A program made the translations under genes and the position numbers. Under the pieces are notes generated by a model. It was not told where the DNA came from. It searched no databases and saw nothing but the letters and a program-made list of their open reading frames with translations. Positions 28,010 through 37,662 of a stretch of 49,830 nt of DNA are shown piece by piece (positions within the stretch are counted from its first letter, which is position 1; each line of letters opens with the position of its first letter). This stretch comes from Shewanella sp. SR44-3 (lineage in GTDB: Bacteria > Pseudomonadota > Gammaproteobacteria > Enterobacterales > Shewanellaceae): NCBI RefSeq assembly GCF_014163735.1, contig NZ_JACJDV010000026.1, forward strand, positions 1 through 49,830, given 5' to 3'.

Positions 28010-28172
28010 TATAGAATACAGCCAATAAAATAAGTTACAACAAGTTGTTAGGTTAAAAACCCTCTTTTAACCTTGTTAAAAACGACCTGCTGTAACTTAT
28101 TGTTTAAATAGCTAATTTTTAAAGAGCAAAAATAAAGGGTTAAAACCATCCTTTATTGGTGATTACTAGGGG
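28010..28172 (-). promoter_or_regulatory. CRISPR leader
   Basis: AT-rich 163 bases between the cas6f stop and the first repeat. AATAAGTTACA (28029-28039) and TGTAACTTATT (28091-28101) form an 11-bp inverted repeat. Between them GGTTAAAA (28051-28058) and TTTTAACC (28065-28072) form a hairpin with a 6-base loop. AAACAATAAGTTA on the minus strand (28093-28105) matches the IHF consensus WATCARNNNNTTR except at one base. IHF bending of I-F leaders during spacer insertion is known, so this is a plausible integration site. The array promoter is not resolved. Confidence 0.75.
28131..28157 (-). terminator. Hairpin after cas6f
   Basis: AATAAAGG / CCTTTATT, an 8-bp stem with an 11-base loop, lies 16 bases after the cas6f stop. 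On the minus strand it is followed by TTTGCTCTTT. It may end or attenuate the cas transcript before the leader. Confidence 0.45.
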
Positions 28173-28823
28173 TTAAAACTGCGGCACGCACCCTAAGTTA
28201 TCCTCACGATTTACTTTCGAACTCAGTCCATAACAGTCAAAACTACCGTTTTGCTTAACGCCTTGTTTACCATCAACTGTCACACTGCTTATAAACAATG
28301 GGAACTTACTGCTTTCATTGGGCGATCGGCGCTTAGTTTCTTGGCTGTGTAAAAAGATAAACGGCAGCTCGCTATGCCCTGTCGGTTTGGTCTTTTCAAG
28401 ATCCTTTAAACATTCAGTTAAAGGCTTGCCACTTTTTACCGACCAACGCTGGGCTTTTTGGTGCATTTCCCGCTCAATGCGCTCGGTCGATTTAACCTGT
28501 TTTCGAGTAAAAGACACAAAATTAGCCTCTGCTGGCACAGGTTTAATGCCTTTAACGTGAACATAATCTTCAAGCCGAGATAACCAGTTAGATATCGCTA
28601 ACTTTTCGAGCTGTTCTTGTTTTTGAGCAAATAAACGCAGTTTGCTGCCAAGTGGAAAGCGTCCTTGTTTATAGTCAGGAAAACCCACCGCGATAGCCGA
28701 TTGGTTAGGCCCAATCTTGTTTTCAACAAGCGCAATGTGCACCTGTTGAAATACATTTTGCCAAATAAACCCCAAGGAGATTTCAACATCAGGCAATAAG
28801 GTGATTTCTTGATAGTAATTCAT
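28173..28823 (-). CDS. cas6f: CRISPR endoribonuclease Cas6f (Csy4)
   Basis: 216 residues. Cas6f cuts pre-crRNA at the base of the repeat stem and stays bound to the 3' hairpin. MNYYQEITLLPD opens the first ferredoxin-like domain. VFQQVHIAL carries the His aligned with the catalytic His29 of Pseudomonas Csy4. The Arg-rich helix segment (RKQVKSTERIEREMHQKAQRW) fits the groove that grips the stem. FDCYGLSS is the conserved F-x-x-Y-G-L motif. It is about 29 residues longer than Pseudomonas Csy4, with extra residues around KRRSPNESSK and near the C-terminus (KVNREDNLG). AAGGA precedes the ATG. Last gene of the cas operon, 163 bases from the array. Confidence 0.96.
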   Translation of the reverse strand: MNYYQEITLLPDVEISLGFIWQNVFQQVHIALVENKIGPNQSAIAVGFPDYKQGRFPLGSKLRLFAQKQEQLEKLAISNWLSRLEDYVHVKGIKPVPAEANFVSFTRKQVKSTERIEREMHQKAQRWSVKSGKPLTECLKDLEKTKPTGHSELPFIFLHSQETKRRSPNESSKFPLFISSVTVDGKQGVKQNGSFDCYGLSSKVNREDNLGCVPQF

Positions 28824-28832
28824 GGTTTTTCC

Positions 28833-29828
28833 TTATTCGCCAAACACACCACCGCGAATTAACATGGCCATTATGTAATGCTGCTGTTCTAGCTCTGGTT
28901 CTTTTCCTTTTAACATCCAAGCATCGAGTAATTTATAAAAATCCATGCCCTCTTTTGGCTGACGGTAAGCCGCCCCGCGGTTGGTTACTGAACCGTAGGG
29001 TTCAATGGCAATGGCACCTATTTCAGCAGCTTCAGGATGCCATGTATCTATGGTTCGCAGCGCATTACCAATTTTTTGTGAGTGCATGGCGGCTTGGCCA
29101 TCTAATTGATACAAAAACTTACTCTTATCGCCTTTACCGCCCCCCATGACTAACTCTTGAGATGGATAAACCGCCTGTCCTTGACCTAATTGGCTATAGG
29201 CTTCCACTTTGATTAAGGCATGCTGCTCAATGAGGCCCAATTGAATGATTTTCGCTAATTCGTTTACTTGCGCATTATCTTCAAAATCCCTCAGGCTGAA
29301 TTCATAGCTGTCAAATATGAATTGCTTTCTCTGATCCTTACTGCCTGCGGTTACTACAATTTTAACGGTTTCTGCACCTACACGGTTGCGCCACAAAAAA
29401 CGACCGTTAGCAATATTATGCGCGTAGCGCTTGGCTAATTCTTTAAATTCTGTTGAAATTTGGTATTGCTTTACTTTTTCAGCTAATGCACTTTGGTAAG
29501 CGGGATCGTTACAGGTTGAAGGAACATGCAAGTTACTTAACACACGAAGGGTAAATACTAATTTTAAGGTATCAGCACTATGAGGTAATGCTGCAATATC
29601 AACCGTTTGTAAATTTGCTTTTGATACTTCTGCATCAAGTTTTGCAGGGTCATTTGCAATAGCCGTTTTAAGTCTATTAGAAATGGTGCCTCTTACCGCC
29701 TTCTCACCCACCATAATAGGTTGCCATGTGTTTTCATTAACATTACCGGCAAACATTAATCCATCTGACGGGATCAATTTTGCTTCAAAAGCTAATACTG
29801 AAGGGGTTTTAAGTTTTACGTCTGCCAT
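28833..29828 (-). CDS. csy3: Type I-F Cascade backbone protein Csy3 (Cas7f)
   Basis: 331 residues. Csy3 forms the six-subunit helical backbone that holds the crRNA spacer. The start [23 protein letters not shown] and the C-terminal ending [12 protein letters not shown] match the family. [22 protein letters not shown] lies in the last third. GGAG precedes the ATG. It lies 9 bases upstream of cas6f and 17 bases after csy2. Confidence 0.96.
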   Translation of the reverse strand: MADVKLKTPSVLAFEAKLIPSDGLMFAGNVNENTWQPIMVGEKAVRGTISNRLKTAIANDPAKLDAEVSKANLQTVDIAALPHSADTLKLVFTLRVLSNLHVPSTCNDPAYQSALAEKVKQYQISTEFKELAKRYAHNIANGRFLWRNRVGAETVKIVVTAGSKDQRKQFIFDSYEFSLRDFEDNAQVNELAKIIQLGLIEQHALIKVEAYSQLGQGQAVYPSQELVMGGGKGDKSKFLYQLDGQAAMHSQKIGNALRTIDTWHPEAAEIGAIAIEPYGSVTNRGAAYRQPKEGMDFYKLLDAWMLKGKEPELEQQHYIMAMLIRGGVFGE

Positions 29829-29845
29829 GATTAAATCTCCATTTA

Positions 29846-30865
29846 TTATAAAAAGTCAGGGTCAAATACAACATCGCTTTCAAGTGCTATATCTGGCTCT
29901 ACAATAGGGGCGGTAATTGATTGCGTTTTAGCCAGATACCAAGGGTGTTGATAGGTATATCGCCATATGCCAGCATTAATTTCTTTCAATCTGTGCACAC
30001 TTTGCCACTCGCCAACGCTATAGGCGGTTTCCGCAAATGCTACGGGCACATTTTTATCACGTACATTATCGACCTCGCCCGCAGGATACAGCTCAGAGAT
30101 CGCGTAATAACCTGCCGCGATAGGTACTAAATAACCTGATTCAGGCTTTGGCAGGTAATCCCATGTGGCTTTCATTTTTACGCCATCATCATGATCTTGA
30201 TCTTGCTCAGTGATGACTTGAGCATCTTCTGACTGTTGATCCTCAATTGGCGTTGCTTGGTATTTTAATTTGGCAAAGTCGCACCATGCATCAAAGAAAC
30301 TAGCGTCTTGCTGGCTACTTTTTAACGTAGCAAAATGCGTTTCAAGGTAATGACTTCTGTCTAGTAAGACAAAACCAGGCATTAATCTGCGGAGGGCTTT
30401 TTGTTGTGTCAGCTCGTCATTCAACACTTCACAACGGTCAAGCTCTGTTATCTGTCCACCAGCTAAACGCATGGTAGGAATAATGTGTAGGACTTGTTGG
30501 ATTAAAGCTTGCTCAGTGCCTCTATCTCCAGCAGTTAAGCCTTCCAACTCAATCAATAAAGAGATTTGCATATTCATACGCCCTTCTTCATTAATCGGTG
30601 CTGTCGTGCTTTGTTGGGTTAATGGGTTACGAGTTAGCGCAAACACGTAATCGCCCCAGCCTTTTGGTTGACGGGCATGGACGATACTTTTATGGCTAAT
30701 CACCGCCACACCACCGAGCTTAACCGCCAACGACTCTGGTAATTTACGTGACAGCGCATGGGCAAAACCTAAAAAGTTTGTGATCGCAGGAAAACCATAA
30801 GTTAAGCCCGCAATGGCGTTAGCATTTTGGATGTTGAGCTTTTTAAGCAAAATATATTGCTGCAT
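29846..30865 (-). CDS. csy2: Type I-F Cascade protein Csy2 (Cas5f)
   Basis: 339 residues. Csy2 pairs with Csy1 at the 5' handle of the crRNA and reads the target [41 protein letters not shown] is the typical start. The ATG at 30865 is preferred over one at 30901: GGGGA lies 9 bases before it, and it begins one base after the csy1 stop (TAATATG). The upstream ATG would add 12 residues overlapping csy1. Confidence 0.95.
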   Translation of the reverse strand: MQQYILLKKLNIQNANAIAGLTYGFPAITNFLGFAHALSRKLPESLAVKLGGVAVISHKSIVHARQPKGWGDYVFALTRNPLTQQSTTAPINEEGRMNMQISLLIELEGLTAGDRGTEQALIQQVLHIIPTMRLAGGQITELDRCEVLNDELTQQKALRRLMPGFVLLDRSHYLETHFATLKSSQQDASFFDAWCDFAKLKYQATPIEDQQSEDAQVITEQDQDHDDGVKMKATWDYLPKPESGYLVPIAAGYYAISELYPAGEVDNVRDKNVPVAFAETAYSVGEWQSVHRLKEINAGIWRYTYQHPWYLAKTQSITAPIVEPDIALESDVVFDPDFL

Positions 30866-30866
30866 A

Positions 30867-32219
30867 TTAATGTTCCCCAAGCTTGGGTGTATGGCGTTCA
30901 AAGGCTTTTAATTCGTGAAGGCAAAGCTTTTTAAAGTACTTTTGCTCCACATCGCCCAGCAAATACTGTTGTTTATTTTCAAGCTTGCGCAAAAGCCAAA
31001 GTGAAAAGTCATGGGCTACAACTTCTAACCAATCACCTTTCTCACGCTCTGATTGAAATGATGGCTGTGGGTTGTATGCATCCAACCAAAGTGCATGTTG
31101 ATGCTTCATTTGGCAGTCTTGATCATTTGACCAGCCAGCATGCTCGGTTAGGCTTTGAATTTGCGCCGCATGATTAAATAAGCTGTCCAGTAGCGGCTGC
31201 ACAAAGGAGTAATCACGTTTATAGCGAGTTTTAAAGTTTCTATCTTGAACTGTAAGCCCTGCTAAGAAGGCTTTAAACTCACGTATAAGTGCTGAAGTTT
31301 TAAAACTAAAGTCACGGTTGAAAACCGAAGTACTAGCAAGGGGCGGTTTACTCTGTGCTTGATAAGTGGGTGGTGCACAATTTAGTAGAAAACTTTGCCC
31401 ATAACGTTCACTGTTTAGCTGCGAGATATTTTGAGGTTTCGAGCCGCCAAAATTTTGCACCGCAGTAGCAGGAAAGCTCTCGGATAATTCAGTATGAAAA
31501 TGGCCTTTTTTACGAGCATCTCGAATTTCTTTAGCCTCACCAAAGCGGGTTTTAGTGATTTGTTTATGCAATTCATGCGCAAGAGAAGATGAAAATAATG
31601 GGCACAATAAATGATATTGCGGTTCACTCATCGCATCTGAGTGGATTGGATAATAAAGCTGTTTGATAAGTGTATGCCCAGATAACTTTTCATCACCTAG
31701 TGCTTTTTCAAAGCCAGCCTGCCATTCATTGAGTAATATCTCGTCATCAGTAAACGCTTTTAATGCATTGATATGTTTGTCTTGTAGCTGGGTAATCAAA
31801 CTCTCGTTATTGACGCTAATTTTTAATAACTTTGCCACATCAAGCGCTGCGGCATTACCGACCGCATCAATGGCTTTATTACTTAGGCTAGCAGTCGTGA
31901 TATATCCACAGCTGTCTGTATGGGTATCTGTTACCAACATACTGCTGGCTTTAGCATCACTGTGGGTAAACTTTGCCGCATGGGTTGCTAAACTAATTTG
32001 TTTAGCACGCTTGGCGGCATCGGTTAACCAATCCACGGGGTTAAATGCTGCCTCAATTGGTGCTGCTGCTTCATTATATTGTGCTGTAGCAATACTTCTT
32101 TGGGTAAGATCATCAATATTTTCAAATAGTTTATCCCGTGCTTTTTGCAGCGGCTCTAGCTTGGCTTGTTTGCGTTGCTCAATATAGTCGGCAATCGCAT
32201 CACTTAAGGTCAGTTCCAT
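30867..32219 (-). CDS. csy1: Type I-F Cascade protein Csy1 (Cas8f)
   Basis: 450 residues, the large subunit of the I-F surveillance complex, which with Csy2 recognises the PAM and the crRNA 5' end. LTLSDAIADYIEQRKQAKLEPLQK and SKPQNISQLNSERYG are family features. Overlaps the cas2/3 end by 10 bases, with AAGGAG just before the ATG. Confidence 0.95.
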   Translation of the reverse strand: MELTLSDAIADYIEQRKQAKLEPLQKARDKLFENIDDLTQRSIATAQYNEAAAPIEAAFNPVDWLTDAAKRAKQISLATHAAKFTHSDAKASSMLVTDTHTDSCGYITTASLSNKAIDAVGNAAALDVAKLLKISVNNESLITQLQDKHINALKAFTDDEILLNEWQAGFEKALGDEKLSGHTLIKQLYYPIHSDAMSEPQYHLLCPLFSSSLAHELHKQITKTRFGEAKEIRDARKKGHFHTELSESFPATAVQNFGGSKPQNISQLNSERYGQSFLLNCAPPTYQAQSKPPLASTSVFNRDFSFKTSALIREFKAFLAGLTVQDRNFKTRYKRDYSFVQPLLDSLFNHAAQIQSLTEHAGWSNDQDCQMKHQHALWLDAYNPQPSFQSEREKGDWLEVVAHDFSLWLLRKLENKQQYLLGDVEQKYFKKLCLHELKAFERHTPKLGEH

Positions 32220-35200
32220 TGGTTCTCCTTAGTTTTTAATTGTTCATAAACACCTAATTGTTGATGCCATGTCCAGGTGATCACTTGCTCATCTTTTTCT
32301 GCACGTAAATTTATTTCCCCTAATTGCTCACTGGCTTTTTGCCCACAGCAGTTAAGCGCTTCTGCGAAATATTGATAAATATCCTCTGTCGTTGCTGTAA
32401 ACCACCAAAAGCAGCCTGGTGCCATCGGGATATCTTCAGTGTTAAATCGCGTATTCTTTGGGGTATATGCGTAAGGTTTACTAGTGGTATCTAACTGGCA
32501 CCAAGTAAGTTCATCGTCTTCATTTAACCGCAAGACAAAGGCTTCTTGCATTTGTGATTTTCTAAATTCTGTTTGGCGAATAAATTCAGCATTCCAACTG
32601 GCGTGCACAGCGGTATGTTCATCCCACCAAATATTGGCTTCTTTGAAATTACGGTAAAACTTATCAATGTATTTATCGCCCCCTGTTTTCTCTAAATGAA
32701 AACGCATTGCCCGGTGCTCTTGAACCATAAAGTCAGCAACTGCGTTTGCTGGGCCGAATTTTTGTTGCACTTCAAAATCAGTCGAACGGAATTCAGGTTC
32801 TTCTACGCGAGAAATAGCTGAAATATGACCCAACTCGCTAGTGATGAGATCATTAAGATCGTGAGATGCTAAGGGCAATGCCTTACTTTCAAATCCTGGC
32901 TTGCAATAGGCAGGCATTTCATTTTTTAATGCACGGATATTTTTATTTAAAACAAGCACGTTACTCGTTTTAGGTACTTGTTGCCTATGACGCTGCACTC
33001 GCCCCGCTAGCTGAATAATTGATCGCATTGAGCTAGGTTCGACTACCGCCCAGTCATAATCATGATCTCGGCCCACTTCCACAACCGAGGTGCCAAGCAC
33101 CACAAAAAGGTGATTATTTATATCGCTATTTTGTAAGGCTTGCTGGATTTCGGCTTGTTGCCATAACTGCTGCTCGTCGTGGCGGCTAAGCGCCTTGTCC
33201 AAACGACTTTCTTTGAATGAACGCAATGCCAATGGCAATTGAGAATGATAGACACAAAAGTGGATATGGTGATCTTGATGAGGTGACATATTAACTAAGT
33301 ATTTAGTCACTTCAATCATAGGGTTAATATTGGCCATACGCACCACACCTAATGAGACTTTTTTCCCCGATGGATGCGTCACATGATGAGTACTATGAAG
33401 TTGGTGCATACTCTCAAAAATGGTGTGCGCGGTTTGTACATATTCAGCTGAAGCAGTACTGCCATGTGGGAATATGAAATCGACAGGTTTAACATTGATG
33501 ACTTCCCCTTTTCGCAATACTTTGCTTTCATCGGTTAAGCATTTAACGCGTTTTTTCACAAAGGCTTTATGGGTTTGCATGTAGTCCTGTGTGATCGCTA
33601 TTTCCACTGTTTGATTGTTAAACTCATCAAACCAGCCGCACCAAACTGGCTGCTGTTTCCCTTCGGGGAATTGCGCTTGGTTGAAATGTTTTCGGCCTGC
33701 TGTATATGCATCAAATAAGGCTTTGATTAACGAAGGCGGTAAGGTAGCAGAAGAAAGCAGCACCCTTGAACCCAGCATACCGGCCCAATTAACTAAACGG
33801 CATAATGCGGGTAGATCTTCTAGGCCAAAGTCATCGGGTTCATCGAGCACTAGATCAGACGTCAACAAACGCAGCATAGGTGCAATTTGTTTGCCGCCAC
33901 GCTTACTCTCAGTCGCTGGCATTAAATGATCTATGGTACTCACTAACACAGGCGCACTAATTAGCTGCTCAAGCTTTGGACTAGTGCTAAGCCAATGCTT
34001 AAGGCGGCCATCGTAAATTTGACCAGCGTAACTGACAAACAATTGCTCAAACAGCTCATCTGCTGATTCGCTTCCTGAGTTTATTCTGTCTGGCTCGTTA
34101 TTAATTTGGTGCAGTGTTTTAACCGCTTGCGAACCAATTAGCACTGCTAACTCATCATCACCAAGCTTCAATAACTCACGGTAGGCATCACCCGTTTGTA
34201 ACGTGAGCGTTCGCAAACCTAGTGCTACAGAAAAACGACAGCCTTCTCTTTCATCTGCAAGTCCGTACATAACGCGGGCATTAGCGATTGTTTTACCGCA
34301 CCCCGTTGACGCCATATTGACGCCAAAAAAGCCCTGCTTTTCAGTCGCTTTTGCAATTGCCTTCGCATGAGAAAATGCTTTGTCTTGCCACTGATATTTT
34401 TGATCTTCAGCGCGTTTAGTGAATAATTTATGCTGGGTTATTGAGGGTAAGGTGTATTTAAGCGCCGGTAAATTATGCGCAAATCGCTGAGCATTTGATG
34501 CAACGCCAATATTATGCTCATCAAGTTGCTGCTTGGGCTTATGGCTCGTTTGCTTTGCACTTTGCCTGTCAGTATTCGCAACCGCCTTATATTGCAGATC
34601 TCGCCATGCCGCTGTTGATTGTTCAATTGGCAAAGAAGAGTAGTAATGATCAGCTAACATCAACGACAGTCTTCCCATATGACTGACAAAACGCTGTTCA
34701 AACCATTGTATATTTTCAGTAAATAATAATGGGGTATTCAAAGCCCGCTTCGCTAATCGACTTGCTTTGTGCTGCCAAGGCTTGCTTAAAAATGGCGTTC
34801 CATGACTAAATCGCCAATTATCCTTAATCGTTTTTGCATCGTACTTTGAAAGTTCTATCGCATTTGGTGAGTTCCAATGACAGTCAAAACATTTTGACAG
34901 CCACGCTTCAATCTCTTCAATCTTAACAACATCAGCATTAGACATAGGCAAGCGATGGTGAGATACAATCAACCATGCAACTAGCTTGGCAAAAGGCGCT
35001 AACCCTTCAAATGCGTTTTGATTGCCTTTTCCATCAATAAAAAGGTGACTCAGTACCTGTTTTTCAACAATAGCCCCCTGCTCTTTGTCATAAATTTTTT
35101 CGAGTTGACTTAACCAATCATGATCGGTTCTTCCCTTAGCAAATGACTCAAATAAACGCAGTGATACCCACTCATGACGATAAGGCTCACCCTGCAAAGC

Positions 35201-35620
35201 GGTTAAACCTTTTAACTTTTGTTGAAACAAATCGTTAGCTTTACCAAAATCATGAAAGAGCCCTGCAATACTTGAAGCTAAAACCACAATCTCATTTAAG
35301 TACCAACCCTGTTCCCATTCCTTGTGCTCTAAATTAAGTGACGTAGTATTCACAGGCACTATGCCCTGCTCATTAAATTTCAATCTATTCCCTACCACCC
35401 ACAATAACTGGCTGCGTGAACGGCTTCTTATCCAGTGACAACTGACAGCAGTGCTACGACTGGCGGTTTTTCGGAGCATTTTTTTGACCGTTAATAAACC
35501 GTCTTCCGTGATTAACGTTTGCCAAGTATTGTCGCCAATGCGGTTGGCGAAGGCATCCAGTACTCGACGGGTTTTCTTGAGGGCGTTTTTCTCGCATTGG
35601 GACACAAAGGTGACCATCAT
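32210..35620 (-). CDS. cas3: Cas2-Cas3 fusion nuclease-helicase (type I-F)
   Basis: 1136 residues. The N-terminal ~95 residues are the Cas2 domain characteristic of I-F. The HD nuclease follows (GLFHDFGKANDLFQQKL near residue 120; later SHHRLP). The helicase has Walker A STGCGKT near residue 437, LVLDEPDDF near residue 592, SSATLP, and QLAGRVQRHRQ as motif VI. Cas3 unwinds and degrades the target strand after Cascade binding; its Cas2 part bridges Cas1 dimers during spacer acquisition. It overlaps cas1 by 4 bases (ATGA). All visible motifs are intact. Confidence 0.97.
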   Translation of the reverse strand: MMVTFVSQCEKNALKKTRRVLDAFANRIGDNTWQTLITEDGLLTVKKMLRKTASRSTAVSCHWIRSRSRSQLLWVVGNRLKFNEQGIVPVNTTSLNLEHKEWEQGWYLNEIVVLASSIAGLFHDFGKANDLFQQKLKGLTALQGEPYRHEWVSLRLFESFAKGRTDHDWLSQLEKIYDKEQGAIVEKQVLSHLFIDGKGNQNAFEGLAPFAKLVAWLIVSHHRLPMSNADVVKIEEIEAWLSKCFDCHWNSPNAIELSKYDAKTIKDNWRFSHGTPFLSKPWQHKASRLAKRALNTPLLFTENIQWFEQRFVSHMGRLSLMLADHYYSSLPIEQSTAAWRDLQYKAVANTDRQSAKQTSHKPKQQLDEHNIGVASNAQRFAHNLPALKYTLPSITQHKLFTKRAEDQKYQWQDKAFSHAKAIAKATEKQGFFGVNMASTGCGKTIANARVMYGLADEREGCRFSVALGLRTLTLQTGDAYRELLKLGDDELAVLIGSQAVKTLHQINNEPDRINSGSESADELFEQLFVSYAGQIYDGRLKHWLSTSPKLEQLISAPVLVSTIDHLMPATESKRGGKQIAPMLRLLTSDLVLDEPDDFGLEDLPALCRLVNWAGMLGSRVLLSSATLPPSLIKALFDAYTAGRKHFNQAQFPEGKQQPVWCGWFDEFNNQTVEIAITQDYMQTHKAFVKKRVKCLTDESKVLRKGEVINVKPVDFIFPHGSTASAEYVQTAHTIFESMHQLHSTHHVTHPSGKKVSLGVVRMANINPMIEVTKYLVNMSPHQDHHIHFCVYHSQLPLALRSFKESRLDKALSRHDEQQLWQQAEIQQALQNSDINNHLFVVLGTSVVEVGRDHDYDWAVVEPSSMRSIIQLAGRVQRHRQQVPKTSNVLVLNKNIRALKNEMPAYCKPGFESKALPLASHDLNDLITSELGHISAISRVEEPEFRSTDFEVQQKFGPANAVADFMVQEHRAMRFHLEKTGGDKYIDKFYRNFKEANIWWDEHTAVHASWNAEFIRQTEFRKSQMQEAFVLRLNEDDELTWCQLDTTSKPYAYTPKNTRFNTEDIPMAPGCFWWFTATTEDIYQYFAEALNCCGQKASEQLGEINLRAEKDEQVITWTWHQQLGVYEQLKTKENQWN

Positions 35621-36621
35621 AGATTTTGTGCCTCAATCTGCTGCGCACTGTGATCTTTCAAGGCATTTTGCTTGACGGTATTAAACATAAACTCAAGGGC
35701 TTTATGATCGGTAAAGGCTTGCAGTATTTGCTGGCGAAATTCTTGTTCGGTGGCATTTTCTTTGGCACAAATAAAGGCCCAGGGTAGTACTAGCGCATCT
35801 TTTATTAAGTCGGCGACATCGAAGACTAACGCACCGCGGCGGGTTTTACCGTGCATGACTGCAAACCCATGGGGGATCCCTAGTACCCATAAACAACTGG
35901 CAGCAAGGCCATAAGCTAAGTAATTACCGTGGTTTAAAAAGTCATTGGCTTTATTGCTACAATCTTTTGCGGGTTGATGCTGACGGGTAAACTCAGCGGC
36001 ATTGGTATTGTGGGCAGCAAATTTATACAAGGCTTTGGTCAACTGTGCCTCAGTTAACAATAAATCAGCTTGTTTTTTGGCTGCATCAGTACGGGCGTGA
36101 AATGGCACTAAAGCCGTTTGTATTTGCGGATTAGTAAAATCGAAACCTTCGGCTTTTAAGTCGCGATCGTTTTGCCATACTTTTTCTAGGAAGCTGATAC
36201 GTGCCTGCTGAAAAGCCTTTGCTGTAGCAAGCCTTTTTTCATCATCAAACCAAAATTGCATCCAGCCATGTAAATATTCTGTTGGCCGATATTCACTCTG
36301 TGGGGTAAACCATTCAATTTCACAGGCCATATACAGTGGTGTGCCACCTCCTCCACAAAATCCGACCAACACTCCGGCTTGTGCCAACATTCGCATAGCG
36401 GCCTGAGTAATTGAGGTGCCGTTGCCTAACAGTAAGACTGTGGTATTAGCGATGGGAATATTAAAATACTGGTTCTCACGGCTCGTGCTGGTTGAGAGTG
36501 CTTCAGTCAGGTAGAGCACGCGGCCATCTTTTTGCATTACCCGGCAATACTCCAAGTAATACATGTTGGCACGTTTTGAGTGCAATATTGTTTTTAAATC
36601 TGAAGGCGAAAAATCGTCCAT
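35617..36621 (-). CDS. cas1: Type I-F Cas1 integrase
   Basis: 334 residues. Cas1 inserts new spacers at the leader-proximal repeat. LHSKRANMYYLEYCRVMQKDGRVLYL is the I-F start. The C-terminal catalytic region includes GIPHGFAVMHGKTRRGALVFDVADLIKD (His and Asp metal ligands); a Glu ligand is expected earlier. GGGAG precedes the ATG. First gene of the cas operon, 145 bases after the WYL regulator, with a palindrome in between. Confidence 0.97.
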   Translation of the reverse strand: MDDFSPSDLKTILHSKRANMYYLEYCRVMQKDGRVLYLTEALSTSTSRENQYFNIPIANTTVLLLGNGTSITQAAMRMLAQAGVLVGFCGGGGTPLYMACEIEWFTPQSEYRPTEYLHGWMQFWFDDEKRLATAKAFQQARISFLEKVWQNDRDLKAEGFDFTNPQIQTALVPFHARTDAAKKQADLLLTEAQLTKALYKFAAHNTNAAEFTRQHQPAKDCSNKANDFLNHGNYLAYGLAASCLWVLGIPHGFAVMHGKTRRGALVFDVADLIKDALVLPWAFICAKENATEQEFRQQILQAFTDHKALEFMFNTVKQNALKDHSAQQIEAQNL

Positions 36622-36691
36622 TACTCACTCCCTGTTTATCTGGCTTTACTTTACTCAATCCATTTAGGTATGCACATTACTGGTCAAAAAC

Positions 36692-36715
36692 ACAGGTAAA
36701 GTGACTTTACACTGT
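36692..36715. promoter_or_regulatory. Palindrome upstream of cas1 (candidate operator)
   Basis: GTAAAGTGACTTTAC (36696-36710) is a perfect palindrome with 7-base arms about a central base. ACAG on the left and CTGT on the right extend it with one extra base on the right. It lies 75 bases upstream of the cas1 ATG. TTGACC (minus strand, 36687-36682) just downstream could be a -35 element. It is the only long palindrome in the gap between the regulator and cas1, so it is a natural site for that regulator. The link is inference. Confidence 0.55.
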
Positions 36716-36766
36716 CGGTGTTTTTAAGGTAGCCGTTGCACAATTTCCATTGAAAAAATTGTTAGT

Positions 36767-37597
36767 TTAGCCATTGAATAACCAGGGTTTTACCTCATTA
36801 ATATTAACAAGGACTAATTGCTGGGCTTCGGGAGTGCCGTCGAGCATCTTGGTATTGATGTGAAGTTCTTGCAGTAGATAATTGGCCAGTGCAGCGCGGG
36901 TGTTGATGATGAGTTGCCCACCTTCCATTTGATAGTCGTTAGCGAGTACCGCTTGTTGAGCGGCACTAAGGCGTGGATCGGCTTGTATTATCAGAAGGAT
37001 AAAGGTTTGCCAAGCCTTATCGTCTTCAACCTTATGCTCTGAGTCGCCTAAGATATCTCCCTCGCCACTGAAGCGGCTTAAGACGAGATCTCGGTAATCA
37101 CGGGATTTTTCGCAGTAACCGCGCACATGCCAGCGAAGACCTGTGTTAACAAACGTATGGGGGTGAAATATACGGCCATCATTTTCAGGGTTTGATAAGG
37201 AAACATAATCTACTTCTAATCTTTGTTGATACCTGATGGCTTTAATGAGTTGACGCATGACAACAACTGATACTGAGCGTTTGGGAATGGATAACAATGA
37301 GGTTAGCGGATTAACCTGCTGGGCCAACATTAAGCTGCCAGTAGAAAACCACTGTAGGTATTGTGCTACATCTAATGAGAGGTAGTTAGCGCTAAACTGT
37401 GGGCTTACTTGATAGCCACCATTAACCGCGATTAGGTTGTCAGGGCAGTGCTGTTGATAGTCCTTAAGATCTTGATAGGCTTGCTGGCGGCTGATAGCAA
37501 ACTCATCTTGCAATTGCTTATTGCTGACGCTGCCTTCCCACCATGCAAGTAATTCGATACACAATAATCGTTTAATGCGTTGTTCAGAACTATTCAT
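36767..37597 (-). CDS. WYL-domain transcriptional regulator, BrxR/CapW-like
   Basis: 276 residues. The N-terminal winged helix-turn-helix reads LLCIELLAWWEGSVSNKQL, then DEFAISRQQAYQDLKDY. This resembles BrxR/CapW regulators of BREX and CBASS systems (WEG..., GI-R-QQAS-D). A WYL domain follows (YQQRLEVDYVSLSN, then RWHVRGYCEKSRDYRDLVLSRF), then a C-terminal domain. WYL domains are thought to sense nucleic-acid or nucleotide ligands, and family members repress defence operons through inverted repeats. It is read in the same direction as cas1, 145 bases upstream. Whether it is co-transcribed with the cas genes or acts on the palindrome is not shown by sequence alone. Confidence 0.82.
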   Translation of the reverse strand: MNSSEQRIKRLLCIELLAWWEGSVSNKQLQDEFAISRQQAYQDLKDYQQHCPDNLIAVNGGYQVSPQFSANYLSLDVAQYLQWFSTGSLMLAQQVNPLTSLLSIPKRSVSVVVMRQLIKAIRYQQRLEVDYVSLSNPENDGRIFHPHTFVNTGLRWHVRGYCEKSRDYRDLVLSRFSGEGDILGDSEHKVEDDKAWQTFILLIIQADPRLSAAQQAVLANDYQMEGGQLIINTRAALANYLLQELHINTKMLDGTPEAQQLVLVNINEVKPWLFNG

Positions 37598-37662
37598 CCA
37601 TCATTCCCTTCCTTAGGTACAATGAACGAATCTAGCACATATATTTCATTTTAAACATGGCC

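Noticed and set aside
32210..35620. Separate cas2 missing from the locus
   Set aside because: The first ~95 residues of the long protein are the Cas2 domain, the normal I-F fusion.
28173..36621. A Tn7-like transposon with a I-F CRISPR (I-F3)
   Set aside because: cas1 and cas2/3 are present, csy1 and csy2 are separate, and there is no tniQ or tnsABC. This is a standard I-F1 system.
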